From: Phocaeicola vulgatus ATCC 8482
Lineage (GTDB): Bacteria > Bacteroidota > Bacteroidia > Bacteroidales > Bacteroidaceae
NCBI RefSeq assembly: GCF_000012825.1
Contig: NC_009614.1
Span: 2,852,001 to 2,916,000 of the forward strand
Direction of reading: 5' to 3'
DNA length: 64,000 nt
The notes under the pieces are model-generated. The model ran no database searches. It was given only the letters and a program-made list of their open reading frames with translations, and was not told where the DNA came from. The translations under genes and the position numbers were made by a program. Positions 25,712 through 34,667 of the stretch are shown piece by piece (position 1 is the first letter of the stretch; every line of letters begins with the position of its first letter).

Positions 25712-28700
25712 ATGAAAAGAATATTCATAATAGGACTTCTTTTTTTATATGCATTTACTCTTTACTCTCAAAGTAATATCCGATATTATTTCAAAACATT
25801 GGATATTCAAGACGGACTCTCGCAAAACACGGTGAACGCTATTTTGCAAGATAAACAAGGTTTCATGTGGTTTGGAACAAAAGATGGTTTGAATCGTTTT
25901 GATGGCCTGAGTTTTCGTATTTTCAAAAAAGAGAATTCTGCTTTAGGAAATAATTTTATCACTGCACTTCATGAGGATAAAGAAGGAAATATTTGGGTTG
26001 GAACAGATGCAGGCGTTTATGTGTATAATCCTTTATTAGAAGACTTTACAGTATTTGATAGAGTTAGTGACACAGGTGATATGATTAGTCGTGCTGTGAC
26101 TCGTATTGAAAGTGATGAAGATAGTGATATATGGATTTCCGTGGATTATCAAGGATTGTTTCATTTTGATCGTGTGCAAGATCGGTTAATTAATTGTCTG
26201 CATAGAGATAAGCGTAAGAACCAATTGGCCAATGTTACGCGTTTTTGGTTTGAGGAAAAACTATGTTGGGTCAGTTTATATGACGACAACCTATATTATA
26301 CAAAAGATAATTTTAAGACATTGTTTCCCTTTCAGGATTCTGAAGGAAAAGAGCCTTTTAAAGATGATATCATTAATACTTGGATTATGGGTCCCCATAA
26401 TTGTTGGTATATCGGTTCTTCTAATGGTTTGACTGAAATTAATCTGACAACAGGGCGGGTAAGGCGTTTGTTGAATTATTATGTGCGTGATTTAGGCTTT
26501 AAATCGGATAAGGAATTATGGGTAGGTACGGAGTCGGGGCTATATATTTATGATTTGGAAAAAGGTGAAATAGCTCATCTCACTGTTTCAAACGGGAATG
26601 ATTCTTATGCTTTAGCCGATAATGCTATTTATTCTATATGCCGTGATAATGAGGGAGGAATGTGGATCGGATCTTATTTTGGCGGGGTCAATTACTATCC
26701 GCGTCAATGGACTTATTTTGAAAAATTCTACCCTCGTGATGATATTAAAAATTTTGGGCGTAGGGTACGTGAGTTCTGTGAAAGTAATGATGGTACTGTT
26801 TGGATTGGTACTGAAGATAAGGGATTATTTCATTTTTATCCGGAAAGTGGAAAGATTGAAAAATTCTCACATCCTGCTATTTATCAAAATGTTCATGGTT
26901 TATGTTTGGACGGTGATGATTTGTGGGTAGGCACTTTTTCCGGAGGTTTAAGCCGTATTGATTTGCTTACGAAGCAAGTAAGACACTATCAAAAAGATAT
27001 AAGCCCAAATTCTTTGGATGCCAATAATGTATTCTCTATTTGTAAAACTACATCTGGTGACTTATGGATTGGCACTACATCTGGATTGCTGCGATATAAT
27101 CGTGATACAGATGACTTTACTAGGATGCCGGAACTAGCTAATATGTTTGTTTATAAAATATTGGAGGATTTTAGTGGGAATTTGTGGCTGGCAACTTATT
27201 CTAACGGTGTTTTTCGTTATGATGTGAATAAGAAAGAATGGAAGAATTTTATTTTTCACAAGAACGATTCCACTTCATTACCTTATGATAAAGTAATCAG
27301 TATTTGTGAAGATAGTCGTAAGCGGTTATGGTTTATGACACAAGGGGCGGGTTTTTGCCGTTTTAATCCGGAAAATGAAAGCTTTACTCGTTTTGATATG
27401 TCGAAAGGTTTTCCTAGTAATATCATTTATCGGATGGTAGAGGATAATCGGGGGAATTTATGGTTGACAACTAATAATGGTTTGGTTTGTTTCAATCCGG
27501 AAACAGATGATAAACGAGTTTATACTACAGCAAACGGATTGCTAAGTAACCAGTTTAATTATCAGTCTGGGTATAAAGATAAGATGGGACGTATCTATTT
27601 AGGTAGTATAAATGGTTTTATCACTTTTGATCCATCTACTTTTGTAGAAAATACTTTTGTTCCACCAGTTGTCATTACAGATTTCTTCTTATTCAATAAA
27701 CGAATGCAGATCGGCAGTAAGGATTCTCCATTGAAAGAAAGCATCGTCTTTTCTGATGAGGTCGAGTTAGAATCTGATCAAAATTCTTTTTCATTGCATG
27801 CGGCGGCATTAGGTTATCAGGCACCGGAAATGAATCAATTGGTTTATAAAATGGAAGGATTTGATAAAGAGTGGTATAATGTAGGGCGGAATTCGGTAAT
27901 CAATTATTCCAATTTACCATATGGAACTTATATTTTCCATTTAAGAGGATCGAATAGTGACGGAAAATGGAATGAAAAAGAGCGTATATTGAAGATTCAT
28001 ATTTTACCTCCGTTTTATTTATCAGGGTGGGCCTATTTTATTTATTTGCTATTAGGAATTCTGTCTGTGGTAGGTATCATTTATTATTTCCGGAAAAGGA
28101 ATGAGCAGAAACACCAACAGGCCATGGAGAAATTCGAACGGGAAAAGGAACGCGAACTCTATACTGCAAAAATAGATTTCTTTACGAATGTGGCGCATGA
28201 GATTCGTACTCCTTTGACATTAATCAAAAGTCCGCTTGAAAATGTGCTTGTTTCTCCGAATGTATCTGCAGATATCCGTGATGATTTGGAAATAATGAAT
28301 CTGAATACTACCCGTTTACTGGATTTGGTTAATCAGTTACTTGATTTCAGAAAGACTGAAACACGTGGGTTTCAACTGAATTTTGTAGAGTGTAATATTT
28401 CGGATATATTACAGCAGATTTATATGCGGTTTACTCCATTGGCACGGCAAAAGAAATTGGAATTTGTTATTGAATGTTCGGAATCTATCTATGCGTCGAT
28501 AGATCGTGAGGCGTTGACTAAGATAATTAGTAATCTGTTTACTAATGCCATTAAATATTCTGAAACTTATATTCATGTCCGGTTGTGGATGGAGGATACT
28601 TGTTGGTTCTTGTCTGTCTGTAACGATGGCAATGTAATTCCTATGGAAATGCGTGAAGAGATTTTTAAGCCTTTCATACAGTATAAGGACGGATTTTCCC

Positions 28701-29662
28701 GTAAGGTTTCGGGTACGGGAATTGGTTTGGCATTGGCAAGATCTTTAGCTGAGTTGCATGAAGGGAACTTAATTATGGATGATTCACAAAAGCAGAATTG
28801 TTTTATTCTTTCATTGCCAGTAAAGCATGAACATACTATTGCCATTTCGAAGAGTGAGATTAAGTTGAAAGAGGATCCGAAAGAAGAGGATCCGGGACAA
28901 TTGCAACAGAAGCCGCGTTACACTGTATTGATTGTGGAGGATAATGTTGAAATGTTGGCTTTTGTTGTCAGACAATTGTCACCTGTTTATCAAATATTGA
29001 CTGCAACTAACGGAGTGGAGGCCTTAAAGGTGTTGGAGGGGCATACAGTGAACTTAATAGTATCGGATATAATGATGCCCGAAATGGATGGGTTGGAATT
29101 ATGTGACCGTATAAAATCAGACTTGGATTACAGTCATATTCCTATTGTACTGTTGACGGCTAAGACCACTTTACAATCAAAAATAGATGGTTTGAAATCT
29201 GGAGCGGATGCTTATATTGAAAAGCCGTTTTCTGTGGAGTATTTGAAAGTGTCTGTTGCCAATTTATTAAGTAATCATGAAAAGCTGCATGCGGCTTTTG
29301 CACATTCACCGTTTATACAGACCAATTCTATGGCTATGACGAAAGCGGATGAAACTTTTTTGAAAACCTTGAATGAAGTGATTGTTGCCAATATGCAAAA
29401 TCCGGACTTCTGTCTGGACGATATGGCGAGTTTGCTCAATATGAGCCGTTCCAGTTTGAACCGCAAAATAAAAGGAGTGTTGGACATGACCCCTAATGAC
29501 TATATCCGTTTAGAGAGATTGAAAAAAGCTGCTCAATTATTAAGGGAAGGAGAATGTAAGGTAAATGAAGTATGTTATATGGTTGGCTTCAATACTCCTT
29601 CTTATTTTACTAAATGTTTTCAGAAGCAATTTGGTATTTTACCAAAAGATTTTGTGAAATGA
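25712..29662 (+). CDS. hybrid two-component system sensor kinase/response regulator (HTCS) of the carbohydrate locus
   Basis: 1316 residues that combine a whole two-component system. Signal peptide (1-20), two seven-bladed propeller domains built from repeats like IWVGTDAGVYVYNP (about 22-660), a Y_Y_Y sandwich (about 690-765), one membrane helix (about 773-795), HisKA with phospho-His829 in NVAHEIRTPL, HATPase (about 945-1045, GTGIGLALARSL), receiver domain with Asp1119 in VSDIMMPEMDGLE, and an AraC-type DNA-binding domain (about 1215-1316). In Bacteroides such proteins bind an oligosaccharide in the periplasm and switch on the adjacent susC/susD operon. It sits directly upstream of susCD and the GH43 genes, its likely targets, and downstream of GH2-epimerase, which may also be a target. 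Confidence 0.96.
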   Translation: MKRIFIIGLLFLYAFTLYSQSNIRYYFKTLDIQDGLSQNTVNAILQDKQGFMWFGTKDGLNRFDGLSFRIFKKENSALGNNFITALHEDKEGNIWVGTDAGVYVYNPLLEDFTVFDRVSDTGDMISRAVTRIESDEDSDIWISVDYQGLFHFDRVQDRLINCLHRDKRKNQLANVTRFWFEEKLCWVSLYDDNLYYTKDNFKTLFPFQDSEGKEPFKDDIINTWIMGPHNCWYIGSSNGLTEINLTTGRVRRLLNYYVRDLGFKSDKELWVGTESGLYIYDLEKGEIAHLTVSNGNDSYALADNAIYSICRDNEGGMWIGSYFGGVNYYPRQWTYFEKFYPRDDIKNFGRRVREFCESNDGTVWIGTEDKGLFHFYPESGKIEKFSHPAIYQNVHGLCLDGDDLWVGTFSGGLSRIDLLTKQVRHYQKDISPNSLDANNVFSICKTTSGDLWIGTTSGLLRYNRDTDDFTRMPELANMFVYKILEDFSGNLWLATYSNGVFRYDVNKKEWKNFIFHKNDSTSLPYDKVISICEDSRKRLWFMTQGAGFCRFNPENESFTRFDMSKGFPSNIIYRMVEDNRGNLWLTTNNGLVCFNPETDDKRVYTTANGLLSNQFNYQSGYKDKMGRIYLGSINGFITFDPSTFVENTFVPPVVITDFFLFNKRMQIGSKDSPLKESIVFSDEVELESDQNSFSLHAAALGYQAPEMNQLVYKMEGFDKEWYNVGRNSVINYSNLPYGTYIFHLRGSNSDGKWNEKERILKIHILPPFYLSGWAYFIYLLLGILSVVGIIYYFRKRNEQKHQQAMEKFEREKERELYTAKIDFFTNVAHEIRTPLTLIKSPLENVLVSPNVSADIRDDLEIMNLNTTRLLDLVNQLLDFRKTETRGFQLNFVECNISDILQQIYMRFTPLARQKKLEFVIECSESIYASIDREALTKIISNLFTNAIKYSETYIHVRLWMEDTCWFLSVCNDGNVIPMEMREEIFKPFIQYKDGFSRKVSGTGIGLALARSLAELHEGNLIMDDSQKQNCFILSLPVKHEHTIAISKSEIKLKEDPKEEDPGQLQQKPRYTVLIVEDNVEMLAFVVRQLSPVYQILTATNGVEALKVLEGHTVNLIVSDIMMPEMDGLELCDRIKSDLDYSHIPIVLLTAKTTLQSKIDGLKSGADAYIEKPFSVEYLKVSVANLLSNHEKLHAAFAHSPFIQTNSMAMTKADETFLKTLNEVIVANMQNPDFCLDDMASLLNMSRSSLNRKIKGVLDMTPNDYIRLERLKKAAQLLREGECKVNEVCYMVGFNTPSYFTKCFQKQFGILPKDFVK

Positions 29663-29696
29663 TTTTTTTCGGCGCATGAAATAGAATAATAGAACT

Positions 29697-29731
29697 AATC
29701 GCCCTCAGGAACTATTCTGAGGGCGATTTTT
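29697..29731 (+). terminator. terminator of the HTCS gene
   Basis: Perfect 11-base repeat AATCGCCCTCA (29697-29707) with TGAGGGCGATT (29718-29728), followed by T residues. Confidence 0.88.
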
Positions 29732-29788
29732 GAATGTATTATTCTATTAATTGGTTGAATAGTTCTAGCACATTCGGGGAGTTTGGAA

Positions 29789-29796
29789 TACATTTG
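29789..29796 (+). promoter_or_regulatory. -7 element, likely activator-dependent promoter of susC/susD/GH43 operon
   Basis: TACATTTG with poor -33 sequence. Position and weak -33 suit activation by the AraC domain of the upstream regulator. Confidence 0.5.
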
Positions 29797-29977
29797 CATC
29801 ACAAAAAGTTGAGAATATGATTCATGTAATACTGTGAAAAAAGAAATGCCTATGACATAACAAGAATGTGACCTTTAAATTCTATCTGTTGTATGTATAT
29901 TTATGAACATACTTGTGATTAATTAAAAAGCGGAACTGAAATCTCCGCACAATTTTACAAATCTAATTCTATAAAAA

Positions 29978-32977
29978 ATGATTAAAAAATTATTAGTCTT
30001 CTTTCTGACTATTTTTACGATGACTGCTTATGCGCAGAACGTAACAATGACCGGAACCGTAGTAGACACAGACAACTTGCCTTTAATTGGTGTGAATGTG
30101 GTTATTAAGGGTACTTCTACCGGTACTACTACTGATTTGGATGGTAAGTTTACTCTTACTGGAGAAAATGGACAAACATTGGTTTTCTCATATATAGGGA
30201 TGACCCTCCAAGAGATTGTTTACAAGGGAAAACCTTTGCACGTGATAATGAAGGATGATTCCAAGGCTTTGGAAGAGGTGGTTATAATTGGTTATCAGAC
30301 TGTGAAGAAATCTGATCTGACGGGTGCAGTAGCAGTAGTTGATACCAAAGAGATGAAAAAAAGCTCAGCTGGAACACTTGTCAGTCAGATGCAGGGGCTT
30401 GCTACAGGTGTAAACGTTCGTAGTAGTGGTAGAGCAGGTGAGGATGCTTCTATTCAAATTCGTGGTGTGGGTTCATTAAGTAATAATGCTCCGTTGTGGG
30501 TGGTCGATGGGATGATAACTGATCCGGGAGTTGACTTTAATCCGGCTGACGTTGAATCTATTCAGATCTTGAAAGATGCTTCCGCTGCCGCTATATATGG
30601 TTCTCGTGCTGCTAATGGGGTGATTATTGTTACTACTAAGAAAGGGGTGAGTGGTCCTATGAAGGTGAATGTGAGTGTGAAAGAAACATTGGAGTGGAGT
30701 CCGAAGTTTGATTTGATGAATGCGGCAGAGTACATTAAATATAATGATATAGCTTATAAAGAAGCGATAAAAGATGGTATAGCCTCCATAACAACAACTC
30801 AGAAGCATTCCGAATATGATACCAATTGGCAGGATGAGGTATTGAAGACAGCTTTGGTACAGGATTATAATGTATCTTTATCCGGTGGTGGAGATTCGGG
30901 TAGTTATTTTGTTTCAGCTGGTTACTATAATAATGATGGTGTATCTTATGGAAATACGTTTGATCGTTATAGTTTCCGTGTTAACACACAGGGGAAAAAA
31001 GGTTGGTTTTCATTCGGTGAGAACTTGGCCTACTCATTAACTAATACAGATCCGAACCAGACAAATACTTATAATGACTTTTTACGTATGATGCCTACTA
31101 TTCCGGTTTATGATGAGAATAATCCAGGTGGTTATGGATATGGAGATGCGGCTAAATATAATACTTTCGGTGTAAATCCCATTGCACGTGAAAATTTGGA
31201 AAAACGCCATATGAGACAAAATCGTCTGAATGGTTCATTGTGGTTGGAGTTCAAACCTTTCGAGTTTCTTTCTTATAAGTTCAATGGGGGCGTTGACTTG
31301 TATTTCTATGAAAATTCATGGTTTCGTGGTGAAGGTAATTGGCAACAAAATCAGGAACATCGTGATCCGGAGAGCCAGAAAGCACGTGATAATACTTATA
31401 ATATGCTGATTGAGCACACGTTGAATTTTAACAAGGATTTTGGAAAACATCATGTCGATGCAGTATTAGGTACTACTTACCAACATCATGAGTGGGAGGG
31501 GTTATGGGCTTCCCGTCTTAATTTTCCTATGTTAGGTAATGGTGATTATCTGACAGTGTTAAATGCTGGACAAAGTAACCAACAGAATACTAATAGTATT
31601 AGTGAGAATGCCATGATCTCTTATTTGGGACGTGTTAATTATATTTATGATGACAAATATTATCTGACAGCTACTTTCCGTCGGGATGGTACTTCTCGTT
31701 TAGCTAAGGAAAATCGCTGGGGTAATTTTCCTTCTGTTTCTGCTGCCTGGAGAATTTCTAAGGAAAGTTTCTTTAAGGTACCTTGGATTGATGATTTGAA
31801 GATCAGGGGAAATTGGGGGCGTTTGGGTAATGCTTCTATCGGTGATTGGGATTATGTTGGTACTATTAATCAAAGCATTGTGACGGTATTTGGTGGAGCT
31901 ATTGTACCTGGAGCCACTCAAGTAAAATTAGTGAATACCAATCTTGTTTGGGAAACCAAAGAAACCGTAAATATTGGTTTTGACGCTAGTTTTCTCAATT
32001 CACGTTTGACTTTCAGTGCCGAGTATTATCATTCAAAGACTAAGGATGTTTTGACGGAAATGCCTATTGCCATCTCTACCGGTAATCAAGAAGGGGCACC
32101 TAAAGCAAATGCGGCTAGTTTGCGCAATCGTGGATTTGAATTGAGCTTGGGGTGGAAAGATCAAGTTTCAGATTTCAAATATGGTGCATTGTTGAATATT
32201 ACAACTTTGAGTAATAAAGTATTAAGTTTAGGATATGAAAAACCTTTTATTGATTCAGGTCAGGCAAGAACGAGGTTGAATGGTCCGTTGGCAGAATTTT
32301 TTTTGTATAAAACCGATGGGATTTTTAAAACACAAGAACAAATAGATAATTATGTAACTCCTGATGGCGAACCTATTATGATTTCCGGGAAACGTCCGCA
32401 ATTAGGTGATGTGAAATATATTGATACGGATAATAATGGACAGATTACGGCGGATGACCGTCAATTTTGCGGAAGTCCGTGGGCAAAGATGCAAATGTCA
32501 TTGGTCTTGAATGCTGAATGGAAAGACTTTGATTTCAGTATGATGTGGAATGGGCAATTTGGTAATAAAATTTATAATGTATCCAAATGGCAAGGACGTT
32601 TGTTCTCGGACAATTCCAATTATCTTCGCTTCAAGAAGGGAGAAGAACCTTATCAGGTAAATCAGAATTCTGATACGCCACGTATAATTTATGGTGACCA
32701 ACGTAATTCATGGGATGCGGATCGTTTCCTTGAAAACGGTTCTTATTTCAGACTGAAAAATATTTCTATCGGATACAATCTTAAAAAGGAATGGTTGAAG
32801 AATTTGGGTATTGACAAACTTCGTTTATATGCTACCGGTAGTAATCTGCTCACTTTTACAGGCTATTCCGGGCTTGATCCTGATTTTATAAACACTAATA
32901 TTTGGAATAGTGGAACGGATAGTTTTTCATATCCTAATACTCGTTCTGTTATGTTTGGCTTGGATTTGACCTTTTAA
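29978..32977 (+). CDS. SusC-like TonB-dependent oligosaccharide importer
   Basis: 999 residues. Signal peptide 1-20 (cleavage after AYA), carboxypeptidase-regulatory-like domain (about 22-100: GTVVDTDNLPLIGVNVVIKG), plug (about 105-225: LWVVDGMITDPG, AANGVIIVTTKKG) and a 22-strand barrel ending in MFGLDLTF. Unlike the receptor at 14.3 kb it lacks an STN domain, fitting regulation by an HTCS rather than by sigma/FecR. It should import oligosaccharides released at the surface, powered by TonB-ExbBD. SusD follows after 21 bases, and the GH43 genes lie downstream. Confidence 0.96.
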   Translation: MIKKLLVFFLTIFTMTAYAQNVTMTGTVVDTDNLPLIGVNVVIKGTSTGTTTDLDGKFTLTGENGQTLVFSYIGMTLQEIVYKGKPLHVIMKDDSKALEEVVIIGYQTVKKSDLTGAVAVVDTKEMKKSSAGTLVSQMQGLATGVNVRSSGRAGEDASIQIRGVGSLSNNAPLWVVDGMITDPGVDFNPADVESIQILKDASAAAIYGSRAANGVIIVTTKKGVSGPMKVNVSVKETLEWSPKFDLMNAAEYIKYNDIAYKEAIKDGIASITTTQKHSEYDTNWQDEVLKTALVQDYNVSLSGGGDSGSYFVSAGYYNNDGVSYGNTFDRYSFRVNTQGKKGWFSFGENLAYSLTNTDPNQTNTYNDFLRMMPTIPVYDENNPGGYGYGDAAKYNTFGVNPIARENLEKRHMRQNRLNGSLWLEFKPFEFLSYKFNGGVDLYFYENSWFRGEGNWQQNQEHRDPESQKARDNTYNMLIEHTLNFNKDFGKHHVDAVLGTTYQHHEWEGLWASRLNFPMLGNGDYLTVLNAGQSNQQNTNSISENAMISYLGRVNYIYDDKYYLTATFRRDGTSRLAKENRWGNFPSVSAAWRISKESFFKVPWIDDLKIRGNWGRLGNASIGDWDYVGTINQSIVTVFGGAIVPGATQVKLVNTNLVWETKETVNIGFDASFLNSRLTFSAEYYHSKTKDVLTEMPIAISTGNQEGAPKANAASLRNRGFELSLGWKDQVSDFKYGALLNITTLSNKVLSLGYEKPFIDSGQARTRLNGPLAEFFLYKTDGIFKTQEQIDNYVTPDGEPIMISGKRPQLGDVKYIDTDNNGQITADDRQFCGSPWAKMQMSLVLNAEWKDFDFSMMWNGQFGNKIYNVSKWQGRLFSDNSNYLRFKKGEEPYQVNQNSDTPRIIYGDQRNSWDADRFLENGSYFRLKNISIGYNLKKEWLKNLGIDKLRLYATGSNLLTFTGYSGLDPDFINTNIWNSGTDSFSYPNTRSVMFGLDLTF

Positions 32978-32998
32978 CTTATAAATTAGTATACTGAT

Positions 32999-34588
32999 AT
33001 GAAGAAAATATATAGATTTTTATTTGCTGGTGTCTTGGCTTTGTGTGCTACCGGATGCAGCTCAAGTTTATTGGATATAGAAAATCCGAATGAAGTAACC
33101 AATACTACTTTTTGGAAATCGGCGGATGATGCAAAAGCTGGAGTAAATGCTTGTTACAGTTTCTTATATAAAGAAGGGACTTGGATGCGTTGGTTGTCTT
33201 TTCGTTACGATCTGTCATCAGATGAAGGATGGAGTTCGTCTCCTTGGATAGAATTAGGTGACTGGACGCGTTTTCTTTATAATAATTATGATTTCTATGA
33301 GGGTAATAAGGTACATTGGGAGCATTTTTATGTAGGGATCTTTCGTTGTAATCAGGTTTTGGCTAATGTGCCTGCGATTGAAATGGATGAGGTTCAAAAG
33401 AACCAACTTTTAGCACAGGCTTCCTTTTTACGTGCTCTGTGGTATTTTCAGATAAATCTTTTGTGGGAGAAAGGGACATTAGTTCTTGAACCTCAAAATG
33501 CTGATTACATACCTAAGGACGCTTCAGAACAGGAAATTTGGGATCAGATAGAAAAAGACCTTACGTTTGCAATGGAGAATTTGCCGGAGGCATGGGATGC
33601 GGCAGATTTAGGCAGAGCGACAAAAGGTGCTGCTAAAGCTTTGTTGGGCAAGGCTTATATGCAACAACATAAATATGATAGGGCCAAAGAACAGTTGCAA
33701 TGGCTGATTGATAGGGAAGGCTCTTTGTATGGTTTGCTTGATAACCGTGAAGACAATTTTACCGATTTGAATGAAAATAATCAGGAGGGAATATTTGAAA
33801 TTCAGTTTGATGATCAAAATAAGGGGGGCACAGGCAATGATGCCAGTATGGCCTTTGGTTTCCAGCGTACTCAGTTTTATGCACCCGGTGGCACTCATGG
33901 TACGGGTTGGGGCGATGGTAAAGCGCGTCGTTGGCTAGTAGATGAGTTCTTGAAAGAGAGAAGGGTTGATGGCAGAAATGACTTGCGTTTATACAATAGT
34001 ATTCTTTATAAACATTTTGGAGATGATTTTCCTGATCAGTCAAAAAAATACTATGCCAATGAAGATGCGTCACAATGGTTTGATGAGTGGGGACAGGACA
34101 CAGAGGATTGTTATATTCGCAAATACAATACTTCTTACTATCGTGAACGTGAAGACTATTTCGCACGTAATAATTATCGTATTATGCGGTATGCTGATGT
34201 TTTATTGAGTTATGCGGAGTGTTTGGTTGAAACTGGAACTTCGGCTTCTGATGCGGCTGTTTATGTTGATAAGGTAAGAGAACGTGCAGGGTTATCCAAA
34301 CTGAAAGATAGTCGGTGGAAGGATTGTTTAAGTTCAAAGGAGGTCTTTATCAAACGTCTTCAGATGGAACGTGCTTTGGAACTTTGTTTCGAAGGCTGGC
34401 GTTGGGCGGATTTGAAGCGCTGGGGATTGCTTGATTCACAGGCTGGTATTGACGAGCTGAAAGCTCGTGACAAGGACTTCAACAATTTTGTGATTGGCAA
34501 ACACAAACGTATGCCTATCCCTACATCGGAAGTTGAAATCAGTAAGATTGATGATGTTCCTCAACTAACTCAGAATCCTAATTATTAA
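32999..34588 (+). CDS. SusD-like surface glycan-binding lipoprotein
   Basis: 529 residues with a lipoprotein signal (CATGCSS, Cys20). The SusD helical scaffold is clear: NEVTNTTFWKSADDAKAGVN near the N-terminus, SFLRALWYFQINLLWEKG (about 140), GAAKALLGKAYMQQHKYDRA (about 211) and the C-terminal ADVLLSYAECLVETG plus ERALELCFEGWRWADLKRWG. It closes over the SusC barrel and binds the glycan. Cotranscribed with susC. A substantial hairpin directly after it separates it from the enzyme genes and may lower their expression relative to susCD. Confidence 0.95.
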   Translation: MKKIYRFLFAGVLALCATGCSSSLLDIENPNEVTNTTFWKSADDAKAGVNACYSFLYKEGTWMRWLSFRYDLSSDEGWSSSPWIELGDWTRFLYNNYDFYEGNKVHWEHFYVGIFRCNQVLANVPAIEMDEVQKNQLLAQASFLRALWYFQINLLWEKGTLVLEPQNADYIPKDASEQEIWDQIEKDLTFAMENLPEAWDAADLGRATKGAAKALLGKAYMQQHKYDRAKEQLQWLIDREGSLYGLLDNREDNFTDLNENNQEGIFEIQFDDQNKGGTGNDASMAFGFQRTQFYAPGGTHGTGWGDGKARRWLVDEFLKERRVDGRNDLRLYNSILYKHFGDDFPDQSKKYYANEDASQWFDEWGQDTEDCYIRKYNTSYYREREDYFARNNYRIMRYADVLLSYAECLVETGTSASDAAVYVDKVRERAGLSKLKDSRWKDCLSSKEVFIKRLQMERALELCFEGWRWADLKRWGLLDSQAGIDELKARDKDFNNFVIGKHKRMPIPTSEVEISKIDDVPQLTQNPNY

Positions 34589-34596
34589 TAAAAAAG

Positions 34597-34649
34597 AAAG
34601 ACTGTGTCGGAGTGTTTTTTCTTTTTATAATACTTCCGGCATAGTCTTT
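34597..34649 (+). terminator. hairpin between susD and the GH43 genes (partial terminator or stabiliser)
   Basis: AAAGACTGTGTCGGAGT (34597-34613) pairs with ACTTCCGGCATAGTCTTT (34632-34649) with one bulge and wobble pairs. There is no long T run after it, so read-through is likely. Confidence 0.6.
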
Positions 34650-34667
34650 ATTTAACTAGTATCATTT

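Larger units (their letters stand above)
29663..29977. other. upstream region of the inducible susC gene
   Basis: 315 bases holding the HTCS terminator and a TACATTTG -7 element at 29789-29796 without a good -33 box, as expected for an activator-dependent promoter. The resulting 5' leader would be about 175 bases. The HTCS DNA-binding site should lie just upstream of 29789, but I could not define it. Confidence 0.55.
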
